Below the pieces are notes generated by a model. That model saw nothing but the letters and a program-made list of their open reading frames with translations, did no database searches and was not told the origin of the DNA. 64,000 bases of DNA from Streptomyces sp. MUM 2J (GTDB taxonomy: Bacteria; Actinomycetota; Actinomycetes; Streptomycetales; Streptomycetaceae): NCBI RefSeq assembly GCF_022414535.1, contig NZ_JADWYM010000033.1, positions 1 to 64,000 of the forward strand, written 5' to 3'. Positions within the stretch are counted from its first letter, which is position 1; each line of letters begins with the position of its first letter. This document shows positions 32,125 through 39,794 of the stretch, one piece after another. The position numbers and the translations under genes are program-made.

Positions 32125-32697
32125 CTACTGGAAGAAGGTGATCCCGTCCGGGAGGTCGTCCGGGAGGGCCTTCGCCCAGCGCTCGACCTCTTCGGGGGAG
32201 ACGACCTTCTTCAGGTGCGCCGACATGTAGGGGCGCAGCTCGACCTCGGGGGTCTGCTTCTCACCGACCCACATCAGGTCGCTCTTGACATAGCCGTACA
32301 GCCGCTTGCCGCCGCTGTAGGGGCTGGAGGCGACGGTGCGGGCGACGGCGTCGGTGGCCAGGTCGATCTGCGGCTTCTTGTGGGCGAGTTCGCCGTACCA
32401 GATCTCGACCGTGCCGTCGTCGCGGGTCATGGTGACCTCGACCCTGCGGTCGGCGTCGATCCGCCAGTAGCCGGACTCGGACTCCAGGGGGCGCACCTTG
32501 TTGCCGTTCTCGTCGAGCACCCACGTGTGCGAGTGGTACTCGAGGAAGTCCCTGCCGTCGTGCGTGAAGGTGACCTCCTGCCCGAAGTTGCACTTCTCGG
32601 AGCCGGGGAAGTCGTGCACACCCGCGCCTGCCCAGGTACCGAGCAGGAAGGCGAGGGGGACGAGGTCCTTGTGGAGGTCGGACGGGATCTCGATCAT
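32125..32697 (-). CDS. nitrobindin/FABP-like heme-binding domain protein
   Basis: The 190-aa protein has the beta-barrel THAP4/nitrobindin-like family pattern: LLGTWAGAGVHDFPG near the N-terminus (the G-x-W-x-G-x-G motif) and RPYMSAHLKKV near the C-terminus, where the heme-ligand His usually lies. Nitrobindins bind ferric heme and can isomerise peroxynitrite. The gene follows a 32-aa ORF on the same strand. The function here is inferred from the family only. Confidence 0.78.
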   Translation of the reverse strand: MIEIPSDLHKDLVPLAFLLGTWAGAGVHDFPGSEKCNFGQEVTFTHDGRDFLEYHSHTWVLDENGNKVRPLESESGYWRIDADRRVEVTMTRDDGTVEIWYGELAHKKPQIDLATDAVARTVASSPYSGGKRLYGYVKSDLMWVGEKQTPEVELRPYMSAHLKKVVSPEEVERWAKALPDDLPDGITFFQ

Positions 32698-32720
32698 CAG
32701 CGGAGGTTCCTAGAGAGGGG

Positions 32721-32819
32721 TCAGCGCTGGCCCTGGTACAGCTTCTTCACGGTCAGCCCGGCGAAGGCGAGGACACCGACGCAGACAAGGGCCAGCAGGG
32801 TTTCGAAGAAGATCTCCAC
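32721..32819 (-). CDS. 32-aa single-helix membrane peptide
   Basis: A GTG at 32819 with AGGAG 7 nt upstream opens a 32-residue frame starting MEIFFETLLALVCVGVLAFA and ending KKLYQGQR. It is one transmembrane helix with an acidic start and a basic, presumably cytoplasmic, tail. The stop lies 23 bp before the nitrobindin-like gene, so they may be co-transcribed. The good SD and clean topology argue that it is real. No family is recognised. Confidence 0.6.
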   Translation of the reverse strand: MEIFFETLLALVCVGVLAFAGLTVKKLYQGQR

Positions 32820-33083
32820 AGGGTGCTCCTAGCGGTGGGCGGTGGTGCGGTGCGTACACAAGGCCGGGCCCCAGCTTACGCGTCCGGGGCCCGGCCCTCC
32901 CGGCGAGGTGCGCCCTCGGGTTCGCCCCGGGGGTGCACCTCCGCCGTCGGCCCGGCAGCCGGCTCTGCAGGACGACCGTCTGCCGGAACGGCATCGGCCA
33001 CGGTGCAGGTGGCTCCGGGGGCGCTGCACGGGAGGCTCACGGGTGACACAAGCGGGTGTGAAGCAGTTGACTACGATTCGGCC

Positions 33084-33446
33084 ATGGCGAAGAGGCTCGT
33101 GATCAAGGTGACCGCGGGGGCCGATGCCCCCGAACGCTGTTCGCAGGCGTTCACGGTGGCGGCCGTGGCCGTGGCCAGCGGGGTGGACGTGTCGCTGTGG
33201 CTGACGGGGGAGTCGGCGTGGTTCGCCCTGCCCGGTCGCGCGGCGGAGTTCGAGTTGCCGCACGCCGCGCCGCTGCCCGATCTCCTCGGCTCCCTGCTCG
33301 CCGGCGGCCGTGTCACCCTGTGCACCCAGTGCGCGGCCCGCAGGGAGATCACGGAGAAGGACGTCATCGAGGGCGTGCGGATCGCCGGGGCGCAGGTCTT
33401 CGTGCAGGAGGCGGTCGCGGACGACACGCAGGCACTCGTCTACTGA
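33084..33446 (+). CDS. DsrE-family protein
   Basis: The 120-aa product starts MAKRLVIKVTAGADAPERC. The DsrE/DsrF-like alpha/beta fold spans most of its length, with LCTQCAARREI carrying two conserved-looking cysteines. Such proteins often relay sulfur, which fits the sulfurtransferase gene 0.7 kb away. TACGAT (33072-33077) precedes the ATG by 6 nt, indicating a leaderless transcript. The exact partner is unknown. Confidence 0.8.
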   Translation: MAKRLVIKVTAGADAPERCSQAFTVAAVAVASGVDVSLWLTGESAWFALPGRAAEFELPHAAPLPDLLGSLLAGGRVTLCTQCAARREITEKDVIEGVRIAGAQVFVQEAVADDTQALVY

Positions 33447-33463
33447 GCGGGCCGGGCGGCGCC

Positions 33464-33724
33464 CTACCGGGGCTTCTTCTTGCCGTCCAGCTCGTCCCAC
33501 CACTCGTCGGACTGCGGGTCCCCGGAGGGTTCGTCCCACCAGCGGTCCTCCGGGCCCCGCCGGTTGGCGACGATCGCGGCGAGCGGCGGGATCACCATGG
33601 CCACGAGGCACATGACGACCGCAGCGGCCACCGACCAGATACGCACGACGGCCCACGCCAGGACGAACAGCGCGATGCAGATGCCCATCATGGCGAAATA
33701 CACGTGCCGGCGCCGGGCGTACAT
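33464..33724 (-). CDS. DUF3099 membrane protein
   Basis: The 86-aa product starts MYARRRHVYFAMMGICIALF. Two hydrophobic helices (residues about 8-25 and 30-50) are followed by a Trp/Asp-rich tail (DRWWDEPSGD and DEWWDELDGKKK). It matches DUF3099, a small actinobacterial family without known function. It converges with the DsrE gene (18-bp gap). Confidence 0.78.
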   Translation of the reverse strand: MYARRRHVYFAMMGICIALFVLAWAVVRIWSVAAAVVMCLVAMVIPPLAAIVANRRGPEDRWWDEPSGDPQSDEWWDELDGKKKPR

Positions 33725-33834
33725 GGCTCCAGGGTACGGCGGACCGGCCGGACGCGCCGGAGGACCGCACCCCAGGCGTCCAACCCGTGGGGTGCGGCCC
33801 TCGGCCACTCGTGGCGTGCCGCTCGGGGCCCGCG

Positions 33835-34122
33835 TCAGACCGCGATCGCGACCTCCGCCAGGCCACCCTGCTGGGCTACGACCGTGCGGTCGGCGGTGGC
33901 ACCGGGGACGAGGGCACGGAGGGTCCAGGTGCCCTCGGCCGCGTAGAAACGGAACTGTCCGGTGGCGGAGGTCGGGACCTCCGCGGTGAACTCGCCGGTC
34001 GAGTCGAGCAGGCGCACGTAACCCTGCACCGGCTCGCCGTCGCGGGTCACCTGACCCTGGATGGTGGTCTCACCGGGCTTGATCGTGGAGGCGTCGGGGC
34101 CGCCGGCCTTCGCTCCGCACAT
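33835..34122 (-). CDS. DUF1416 protein linked to the sulfurtransferase
   Basis: The 95-aa product starts MCGAKAGGPDASTIKPGETT. It is a carboxypeptidase-regulatory-like beta-sandwich domain (GQVTRDGEPVQGYVRLLD). In actinobacteria DUF1416 genes routinely follow the thiosulfate sulfurtransferase gene, as here with a 46-bp gap, so the products probably act together in sulfur transfer. Cys2 might be functional. No reaction is established. Confidence 0.87.
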   Translation of the reverse strand: MCGAKAGGPDASTIKPGETTIQGQVTRDGEPVQGYVRLLDSTGEFTAEVPTSATGQFRFYAAEGTWTLRALVPGATADRTVVAQQGGLAEVAIAV

Positions 34123-34168
34123 TGTCTTTCTCCAGAGGGGTGTTGGACCAGAAGGTCGATCGGTCGGG

Positions 34169-35014
34169 TTACTTGTTGGCGCCGAGCTCGATCGGCACGC
34201 CGACGAGGGAGCCGTACTCGGTCCAGGAACCGTCGTAGTTCTTGACGTTCTCCACGCCGAGCAGCTCGTGCAGGACGAACCAGGTCAGCGCGGAGCGCTC
34301 ACCGATGCGGCAGTAGGCGATGGTGTCCTTGGCCAGGTCGACCTGCTCGTCGGCGTAGAGGGCCTTGAGGTCCTCGTCCGACTTGAAGGTGCCGTCGTCG
34401 TTGGCGTTCTTCGACCACGGGATGTTGCGGGCGGTCGGGACGTGGCCCGGGCGCTGCGACTGCTCCTGCGGCAGGTGGGCCGGGGCGAGCAGCTTGCCGG
34501 AGAACTCGTCGGGCGAGCGCACGTCGACCAGGTTGTACGAGCCGATGGCGGCCACGACGTCGTCCCGGAAGGCGCGGATCGAGGCGTCCTGCGGCTTGGC
34601 CTTGTACGCCGTCCTGGGACGCTCGGGCACCTCGTGACCGGCGACGAGCTCGCGGGCGTCGAGCTCCCACTTCTTGCGGCCACCGTCGAGAAGCTTGACG
34701 TTCCCGTGGCCGTAGAGCTTGAAGTACCAGTACGCGTAGGAGGCGAACCAGTTGTTGTTGCCGCCGTAGAGGATCACCGTGTGGTCGTTGGCGATGCCCT
34801 TGTCGGACAGGAGCTTCTCGAAGCCCTCCTGGTCGACGAAGTCACGGCGGACCGGGTCCTGGAGGTCCTGGGTCCAGTCGATCCGGATCGCGTTCCTGAT
34901 GTGGTTCTTCTCGTAGGCGGAGGTGTCCTCGTCGACCTCGACGATGGCGATCGTCGAGTCGTCCAGGTGCTCCTGCAGCCAGTCGGCGTCGACCAGGACG
35001 TCGCTGCGGCTCAT
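34169..35014 (-). CDS. cysA: thiosulfate sulfurtransferase (two-domain rhodanese)
   Basis: The 281-aa protein has two rhodanese domains: an inactive N-terminal one (about 10-125, no Cys) and a catalytic one (about 150-275) with the loop YCRIGERSALTW carrying the persulfide-forming cysteine. It moves sulfane sulfur from thiosulfate to acceptors. GGAGGAGAACGAGC precedes the ATG. Upstream lie a short Cys-containing leader ORF and two perfect hairpins, suggesting attenuation. The symbol follows mycobacterial and S. coelicolor usage and is not the sulfate permease cysA of enterobacteria. Confidence 0.92.
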   Translation of the reverse strand: MSRSDVLVDADWLQEHLDDSTIAIVEVDEDTSAYEKNHIRNAIRIDWTQDLQDPVRRDFVDQEGFEKLLSDKGIANDHTVILYGGNNNWFASYAYWYFKLYGHGNVKLLDGGRKKWELDARELVAGHEVPERPRTAYKAKPQDASIRAFRDDVVAAIGSYNLVDVRSPDEFSGKLLAPAHLPQEQSQRPGHVPTARNIPWSKNANDDGTFKSDEDLKALYADEQVDLAKDTIAYCRIGERSALTWFVLHELLGVENVKNYDGSWTEYGSLVGVPIELGANK

Positions 35015-35093
35015 GCTCGTTCTCCTCCGGGGCAGTCGCGGCGGGGGTGTGCAGGTGAGAGGGGTGCGCGCTCAGGGGGAGCAACGCACGGAT

Positions 35094-35134
35094 GCCCTGG
35101 GACAGGGCGCGGGAAACGGAAGGCGATGCCTTCC
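35094..35134 (-). promoter_or_regulatory. two hairpins between the leader peptide and cysA (possible attenuator)
   Basis: GGAAGGC-GAT-GCCTTCC (35118-35134) begins 3 nt past the leader stop, and GCCCTG-GGA-CAGGGC (35094-35108) follows. Both have perfect arms (7 and 6 bp). Their position between the leader ORF and cysA fits control by ribosome position on the leader. Confidence 0.5.
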
Positions 35135-35136
35135 GG

Positions 35137-35217
35137 TCAGAACGGGCGACAGAGCATGGCGGCAACGCGGCACAGGTCCACTGCCCGCCGCTTCGTGAGA
35201 TCCGCCTGTCGCTTCAT
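35137..35217 (-). CDS. 26-aa cysteine-type leader peptide of the cysA operon
   Basis: The peptide starts MKRQADLTKRRAVDLCRVAA and ends MLCRPF. It matches the short actinobacterial putative leader peptides (basic start, R-x-VDL-C-RVA-x2-LCR) placed before cysteine and sulfur genes. Two Cys codons near the end could make translation sensitive to charged tRNA-Cys. TACGAT (35225-35230) lies 7 nt before the ATG, so the leader is itself leaderless. It is too short for ordinary gene finders. Confidence 0.7.
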   Translation of the reverse strand: MKRQADLTKRRAVDLCRVAAMLCRPF

Positions 35218-35224
35218 GCCGTCG

Positions 35225-35254
35225 ATCGTAGGGAGGGACAGGCGGACATGTCAC
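35225..35254 (-). promoter_or_regulatory. promoter of the leader peptide/cysA/DUF1416 operon
   Basis: On the minus strand GTGACA (-35, 35254-35249) and TACGAT (-10, 35230-35225) are separated by 18 nt, a good sigma-HrdB-type promoter. Transcription would begin at or next to the leader ATG. Confidence 0.6.
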
Positions 35255-35432
35255 CGGCGTGTCATATCGCGAGACGCGATCGTCCGCATTCTGGATAAAG
35301 TGACGCTTCCGGGAGGCCGGGCGGGGCCCCCGGACGCATCCTCCCCGGCCTCACTTCTGAGGCGCGGACGAAGGCGTCTCACCCACTGGACGCGCGCCCG
35401 TCCGGCCTGCGTCTCGACCCGTCGGGCCGGAC

Positions 35433-36161
35433 CTACCCGGCCAGACGGACGTGGGAGCCCTTCACCGTGATCCGCACCCCGTCCGGCTCCGCCTCGACCT
35501 TGTCCAGCTTGATGCCGCCCGGAAGCCTCTCGATCCGCTGCTCGAAGTCGGTGACCGAACGGACCTGGCTCTCCGCGAAGCGCAGACCGCCGAAGTCGGG
35601 GAGGGTGTCGGCGTGGACGCGGACGGTGTCGTCCTCGGCCGTGACGGAGGACAGCACGTAGGCCGTGCGCTCCAGGCCGAGGGCGGAGACCTTCACCTTG
35701 ACCTTGATCTTGCCGTTGCCGCCGTCGGACAGGCCGATCACCTCGGCGGTCGCCGGGCCGATCTGGCGTGGCTCGGTCCTGGCGGCCTTCAGCAGTTCGG
35801 CGTAGCCGATCGAGGCGGTGCCGCTCGCGGAGTCGGCCGTGGCGGAGCTGTGGTCACCGGAGAACTCGACGCCCTTCATGACGGCGTCGAGGTCGTCGAT
35901 GCGGACGGTGCCACCGTTCGTGCCGGTGTCCGCCCGGTAGTCCTCGATGCCGACCTCGACCTCGTCCAGCGAGCCGCCGGCCAGCTGGGTGAGGAAGGGG
36001 AAGCCCTTGATCGACACGTCCGGCGTGGCGGCCAGGTTCTCGCTGCTTCTCAGCTTGTCGGCCGCCTCACCCTCGGCGAAGTGCACGGCCAGCCGGTCCG
36101 CCAGCACGAACAGGCCCCCGAGGACCACGACGACGATCAGCAGTGTTCGCAGTGCGCGCAT
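35433..36161 (-). CDS. DUF2993 (LmeA-like) envelope protein
   Basis: The 242-aa product starts MRALRTLLIVVVVLGGLFVL. An N-terminal signal anchor (residues 4-24) is followed by a DUF2993 domain (about 40-240), the domain of mycobacterial LmeA, which binds phosphoinositide lipids and affects mannan chain growth. It probably sits on the outer face of the membrane. The lipid ligand in Streptomyces is unknown. The gene follows the 427-aa membrane-protein gene by about 100 bp on the same strand. Confidence 0.82.
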   Translation of the reverse strand: MRALRTLLIVVVVLGGLFVLADRLAVHFAEGEAADKLRSSENLAATPDVSIKGFPFLTQLAGGSLDEVEVGIEDYRADTGTNGGTVRIDDLDAVMKGVEFSGDHSSATADSASGTASIGYAELLKAARTEPRQIGPATAEVIGLSDGGNGKIKVKVKVSALGLERTAYVLSSVTAEDDTVRVHADTLPDFGGLRFAESQVRSVTDFEQRIERLPGGIKLDKVEAEPDGVRITVKGSHVRLAG

Positions 36162-36264
36162 ATGCGGTGCAGCCCCCCGGACGGCGGTCGACGACCACCC
36201 ACGGTAACGCTCTGCGGGGAGCTCCGCGGGTTTGTCGATCAGCTGTGACAGACGCCGGCAGCGG

Positions 36265-37548
36265 CTACCCCAGCGCCCGGCCCAGCACGTACACCACCGG
36301 AGCCGCCGCCGACAGCGGCAGGGCCACACCCGCCGTGAAGTGCACGAAACGGGAGGGGTAGTCGTAGCTCGCCACCCGGTGCCCGATCAACGCGCACGCC
36401 GCGGCGCTCGCGCCGAGCAGCGCACCTCCCCCGCCCATGCCGGTCGCCCCGCCGACGGCGATCCCCGCGCCGGCCGCGGCCAGCAGCGCGACCACCAGGG
36501 AGGCGGGGGTGGCCATGGGAAGCGCCCGCGCGACCACCGCGGCGGAGACCGCGACCGCCCCCACCGACACGGCGTCCGGCGCGGCCGCGAGGTATCCGGT
36601 GGCGATGATCGCCAGGGCTGACGAGACGACGGTCGCCATGAGGCCGTACATGCGCTCGTCGGGGTCCGCGTGCGAGCGCAGCTGGAGCACGAGGCAGAGC
36701 AGCACCCAGACCCCGAGCGTGCCGAGGATCGCGGCGGGCCCGTGCTCGCGCCCGGCGACCGAGACGGCCGCGTCGGCGGCCAGGGCGCCGAGGAAGGCCA
36801 GCGCGATGCCCTGCCGGGCCGGCCACATGCCGTTCAGACGGAACCAGCCCGCCGCCGTGACCGCCTGGAGCGCCACCAGCGGGACGAGCAGCGCGTACGA
36901 CCCGATCGCCGCCGCCCCCGACAGCAGCAGGCCGAGCAGCGCGGTGAGCGCCGCGGGCTGCATGCCGGGCTCGATGATCGGTGAACGCCCCTCCAGGCGG
37001 GCCCGCTGGGAGTCGGTGATCCGGGCGTTGCCGGAGAGCGTGGCGGGCCCGTAGCCGGGCCCGGACGCCTCACCGGCGGCGCCGGCGGGCGCCTGCGGCT
37101 GCGGCTGCTCCTCCGGCAGCGGCTGAGCCTGCCGCGGGGGGTGCTGCGCCTGCGGTGCGTGGGGCGCGGGATGCACGGGCGCGTAGGCGTGGTGCGGTGG
37201 GGCGTCGTGCCCCTGCGGCGGCAGGTAGGCCGTCTCCGTCGACTCCGGCGCGGCGACCGGCTGCTGCAGCTGGGTCTCCCAGGTCTGCCCCTGCCACTGC
37301 TGGGTGTGCTGCAGGGGATCCTCGCCGGGCGCCTGCGGCTGCTGGGGCCACCCTTGCTGCTGCGACCACTGCTCCTGCGCCGGCCACCCCTGCTGCTGTG
37401 CGTACGGGTCCTGACCGTCGTAGGGCTCGGGCCGGGCCTGGTGCGGCTGATACGGCTGCTGATGTGTCTGATACGGCTGATGTGTCTGATACGGCTGATG
37501 TGTCTGATACGGCTGCTGATGCGGCTGCTGGTACGGCCGGTCGGTCAT
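36265..37548 (-). CDS. large membrane protein with Pro/Gln-rich repeat N-terminus
   Basis: The 427-aa product has an N-terminal tail of about 170 residues rich in Pro, Gln, Tyr and His, with PYQTHQ repeats starting near residue 12, then eight to ten hydrophobic helices (about 200-425). The tail is presumably cytoplasmic and disordered. No transporter motif is evident. The repeat DNA uses codons such as TAT, CAT and ACA that are rare in this GC-rich genome. The gene lies 7 bp downstream of the next gene start region and shares its strand with the DUF2993 and MoaD-like genes. Confidence 0.75.
   Translation of the reverse strand: MTDRPYQQPHQQPYQTHQPYQTHQPYQTHQQPYQPHQARPEPYDGQDPYAQQQGWPAQEQWSQQQGWPQQPQAPGEDPLQHTQQWQGQTWETQLQQPVAAPESTETAYLPPQGHDAPPHHAYAPVHPAPHAPQAQHPPRQAQPLPEEQPQPQAPAGAAGEASGPGYGPATLSGNARITDSQRARLEGRSPIIEPGMQPAALTALLGLLLSGAAAIGSYALLVPLVALQAVTAAGWFRLNGMWPARQGIALAFLGALAADAAVSVAGREHGPAAILGTLGVWVLLCLVLQLRSHADPDERMYGLMATVVSSALAIIATGYLAAAPDAVSVGAVAVSAAVVARALPMATPASLVVALLAAAGAGIAVGGATGMGGGGALLGASAAACALIGHRVASYDYPSRFVHFTAGVALPLSAAAPVVYVLGRALG
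37454..37510. repeat. 18-bp in-frame tandem repeat coding PYQTHQ
   Basis: GGCTGATGTGTCTGATAC occurs exactly at 37475-37492 and 37493-37510. A variant with a 3-bp insertion begins at 37454. It codes the PYQTHQ units of the membrane protein. Repeat number could vary between strains. Confidence 0.8.
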
Positions 37549-37555
37549 CGGTGGG

Positions 37556-37810
37556 TCACCCTCCTGCGAAGGGCGGGAGCACCTCGACCGTGCCGCCCTC
37601 GGTCAGCCGTACCGTCTCGTGCCCGCGCGTGCCCACGGGATCGCCGTCGACGAGGAAGGAGCAGCGCTGGAGCACCCGCACGAGTTCGCCGGGGTGCTGC
37701 GCCCGCACGGCTCCCAGCGCGTCGGCGAGGGTGTCCGCGTCATGCGGCTCCTCGGCGACCCCGGCCGCGGCCTTGGCGGCGGCCCAGTAGCGCACCGTGA
37801 CCTTTGCCAT
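37556..37810 (-). CDS. MoaD/ThiS-family sulfur carrier
   Basis: The 84-aa product starts MAKVTVRYWAAAKAAAG and ends VEVLPPFAGG. The ubiquitin-like fold and the terminal Gly-Gly, which is adenylated and thiocarboxylated, are intact. It could donate sulfur for molybdopterin or another cofactor. No moaE or moeB partner lies nearby, so its pathway is open. The stop lies 8 bp before the start of the 427-aa membrane-protein gene, suggesting an operon. Confidence 0.85.
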   Translation of the reverse strand: MAKVTVRYWAAAKAAAGVAEEPHDADTLADALGAVRAQHPGELVRVLQRCSFLVDGDPVGTRGHETVRLTEGGTVEVLPPFAGG

Positions 37811-37849
37811 CTCGTCCCTCACGTCGGTTCGGCAGTGAACACCGTCAGG

Positions 37850-38713
37850 CTAGCCGCCCCGTACGACGGCCCAGCGCGCGATACGCCCCAGCAGCTCGTC
37901 ATCGGCCGCGTGCTCGGCGTGCCCCATGCCCGCCTCCAGCCAGAGTTCGCCGTGGTCACCGGCGGCCTCGGCCAGCATGCGGGGATGGTCCAGGGGGAAG
38001 TAGCCGTCCCGGTCGCCGTGGACGACCAGGAGGGGTGCCGGGGCGATCCGGGGCACCGCCTCCACCGGGGAGAGCGGGACGGGTTCCCACTGCCGGTGGT
38101 GGATGCGGGTGCGGAACCCGAGGCGGCCCACCAGCCGGCCCGCCGGCCGGGTCACCAGCCAGTGCAGCCGGCGCATGGGGGCCGTGCCCCGGTAGTACCA
38201 GCGGGCGGGCGCACTGACGGAGACGACGGCGTCCGTGCGCGCCTCGTGCTCCCGCGCGGTGCCGGGACCGTACAGCGCGGCGTGCCGCAGCACCACCGAG
38301 CCGCCCATGGAGAAACCGACGGTGACCACGCGCGCGTGGCCGAGTCCGCGCGCCCAGGCGACGGCGGCGGCCAGGTCGAGCACCTCGCGGTCGCCCACGG
38401 TGGACCGCCCGCCCGACGCCCCGTGGCCGCGGAAGGAGAAGGTGACCACGGCGCCGTACCGCGCGAACGCCGCCGCGGCGCGGCGTACGTGCGGCCGGTC
38501 CGCGTCGCCGGTGAACCCGTGGGCGATCACGAACACCGGACCGCTTCCAGGTGAAGCCGCGGCGTCGCCCGCGGTCGTTCCCGGGTCGTACACGGCGTCG
38601 ATCGTCACGCCGTCGGCCGTGCTCAGAAACGTACGGACGGACGTCCGCCCACCCGTCTCACTCCTCGGACGAACGGCGGAACGCGCCACATGACCTGCCG
38701 GACCTGAGCTCAT
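37850..38713 (-). CDS. alpha/beta hydrolase
   Basis: The 287-aa product has the alpha/beta hydrolase fold with all triad elements: nucleophile Ser in VGFSMGGSV, Asp in VHGDRDGYFP and His in GMGHAEHA. The oxyanion region is IAHGFTGDADR. It may be an esterase, lipase or dienelactone-hydrolase-like enzyme; the substrate is unknown. It diverges from glnR with 182 bp between starts. Confidence 0.85.
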   Translation of the reverse strand: MSSGPAGHVARSAVRPRSETGGRTSVRTFLSTADGVTIDAVYDPGTTAGDAAASPGSGPVFVIAHGFTGDADRPHVRRAAAAFARYGAVVTFSFRGHGASGGRSTVGDREVLDLAAAVAWARGLGHARVVTVGFSMGGSVVLRHAALYGPGTAREHEARTDAVVSVSAPARWYYRGTAPMRRLHWLVTRPAGRLVGRLGFRTRIHHRQWEPVPLSPVEAVPRIAPAPLLVVHGDRDGYFPLDHPRMLAEAAGDHGELWLEAGMGHAEHAADDELLGRIARWAVVRGG

Positions 38714-38895
38714 GTGGGCTATTCTGCTGGGCAGAGGATCCGGGCATCGTGGCCCCCGGGTCCTTTTGTGCTTTCGGAAGCGTTGTATACGAAGCGGGAA
38801 ACCTCAGGTGACCGCGGGTGTACGGGGCCCCGGGATCGCAGAGCAGGTGCTGTGCCGAACAACGTCCTCGCAGGGACCGAGGAGGAACCAGACGT

Positions 38896-39675
38896 ATGAG
38901 TTCTCTGCTGCTCCTGACCAACGCCCTCCAGCCGTCGACGGAGGTGCTCCCCGCGCTCGGCCTGCTGCTGCACAACGTGCGGGTCGCCCCGGCGGAGGGC
39001 CCCGCCCTCGTCGACACCCCCGGCGCCGACGTCATCCTGATCGACGGCCGCCGTGACCTGCCCCAGGTGCGCAGCCTGTGCCAGCTGCTGCGCTCCACGG
39101 GCCCCGGCTGTCCACTCGTCCTCATCGTCACCGAGGGCGGCCTCGCCGCCGTCACCGCCGACTGGGGCATCGACGACGTCCTGCTCGACACCGCAGGTCC
39201 CGCCGAGGTGGAGGCCCGTCTGCGGCTGGCCATGGGCCGGCAGCAGATCGTCAACGACGACTCCCCGATGGAGATCCGCAACGGCGACCTGTCGGTGGAC
39301 GAGGCGACCTACTCGGCCAAGCTCAAGGGCCGCGTCCTGGACCTCACCTTCAAGGAGTTCGAGCTCCTGAAGTACCTGGCCCAGCACCCCGGCCGGGTCT
39401 TCACCCGGGCGCAGCTGCTCCAGGAGGTCTGGGGCTACGACTACTTCGGCGGCACGCGCACCGTCGACGTGCACGTACGACGGCTGCGCGCCAAGCTCGG
39501 CCCCGAGCACGAGTCGCTGATCGGAACCGTGCGAAACGTCGGTTATCGATTCGTTACACCTGAAAAGGTGGAGCGCGCCGCCGAAGAGGCCAAGGCCAAG
39601 GCGGAGCGGGCAAAAGTAAAGGAAAAGGACAATCAGGCGCCCGCGGAGGCCGCCGAGGTGGCCGCGGACGCCTAG
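38896..39675 (+). CDS. glnR: global nitrogen regulator GlnR
   Basis: The 259-aa OmpR-type protein starts MSSLLLLTNALQPSTEVLPA, as in S. coelicolor GlnR from memory. An atypical receiver domain spans residues 1-120, without the usual acidic pocket, and a winged-helix domain about 130-225 (FKEFELLKYLAQHPGRVFTR; VDVHVRRLRAKLG). A Lys/Ala/Glu-rich tail follows. GlnR activates amtB, glnA, glnII and other nitrogen genes. GGAGGAACC precedes the ATG. No cognate kinase is adjacent, as expected for this orphan regulator. Confidence 0.95.
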   Translation: MSSLLLLTNALQPSTEVLPALGLLLHNVRVAPAEGPALVDTPGADVILIDGRRDLPQVRSLCQLLRSTGPGCPLVLIVTEGGLAAVTADWGIDDVLLDTAGPAEVEARLRLAMGRQQIVNDDSPMEIRNGDLSVDEATYSAKLKGRVLDLTFKEFELLKYLAQHPGRVFTRAQLLQEVWGYDYFGGTRTVDVHVRRLRAKLGPEHESLIGTVRNVGYRFVTPEKVERAAEEAKAKAERAKVKEKDNQAPAEAAEVAADA

Positions 39676-39794
39676 GAAGCGCTCCCATCGACGACCCGGT
39701 GGGGGTGCGGGGGCGTTGCTTCCGCACACTCCGCCCCTCATCCAAGCCCTGATACGCCCTGCCCAGAGCGGGTCTCTCCGCGTAGACTCCGCGC

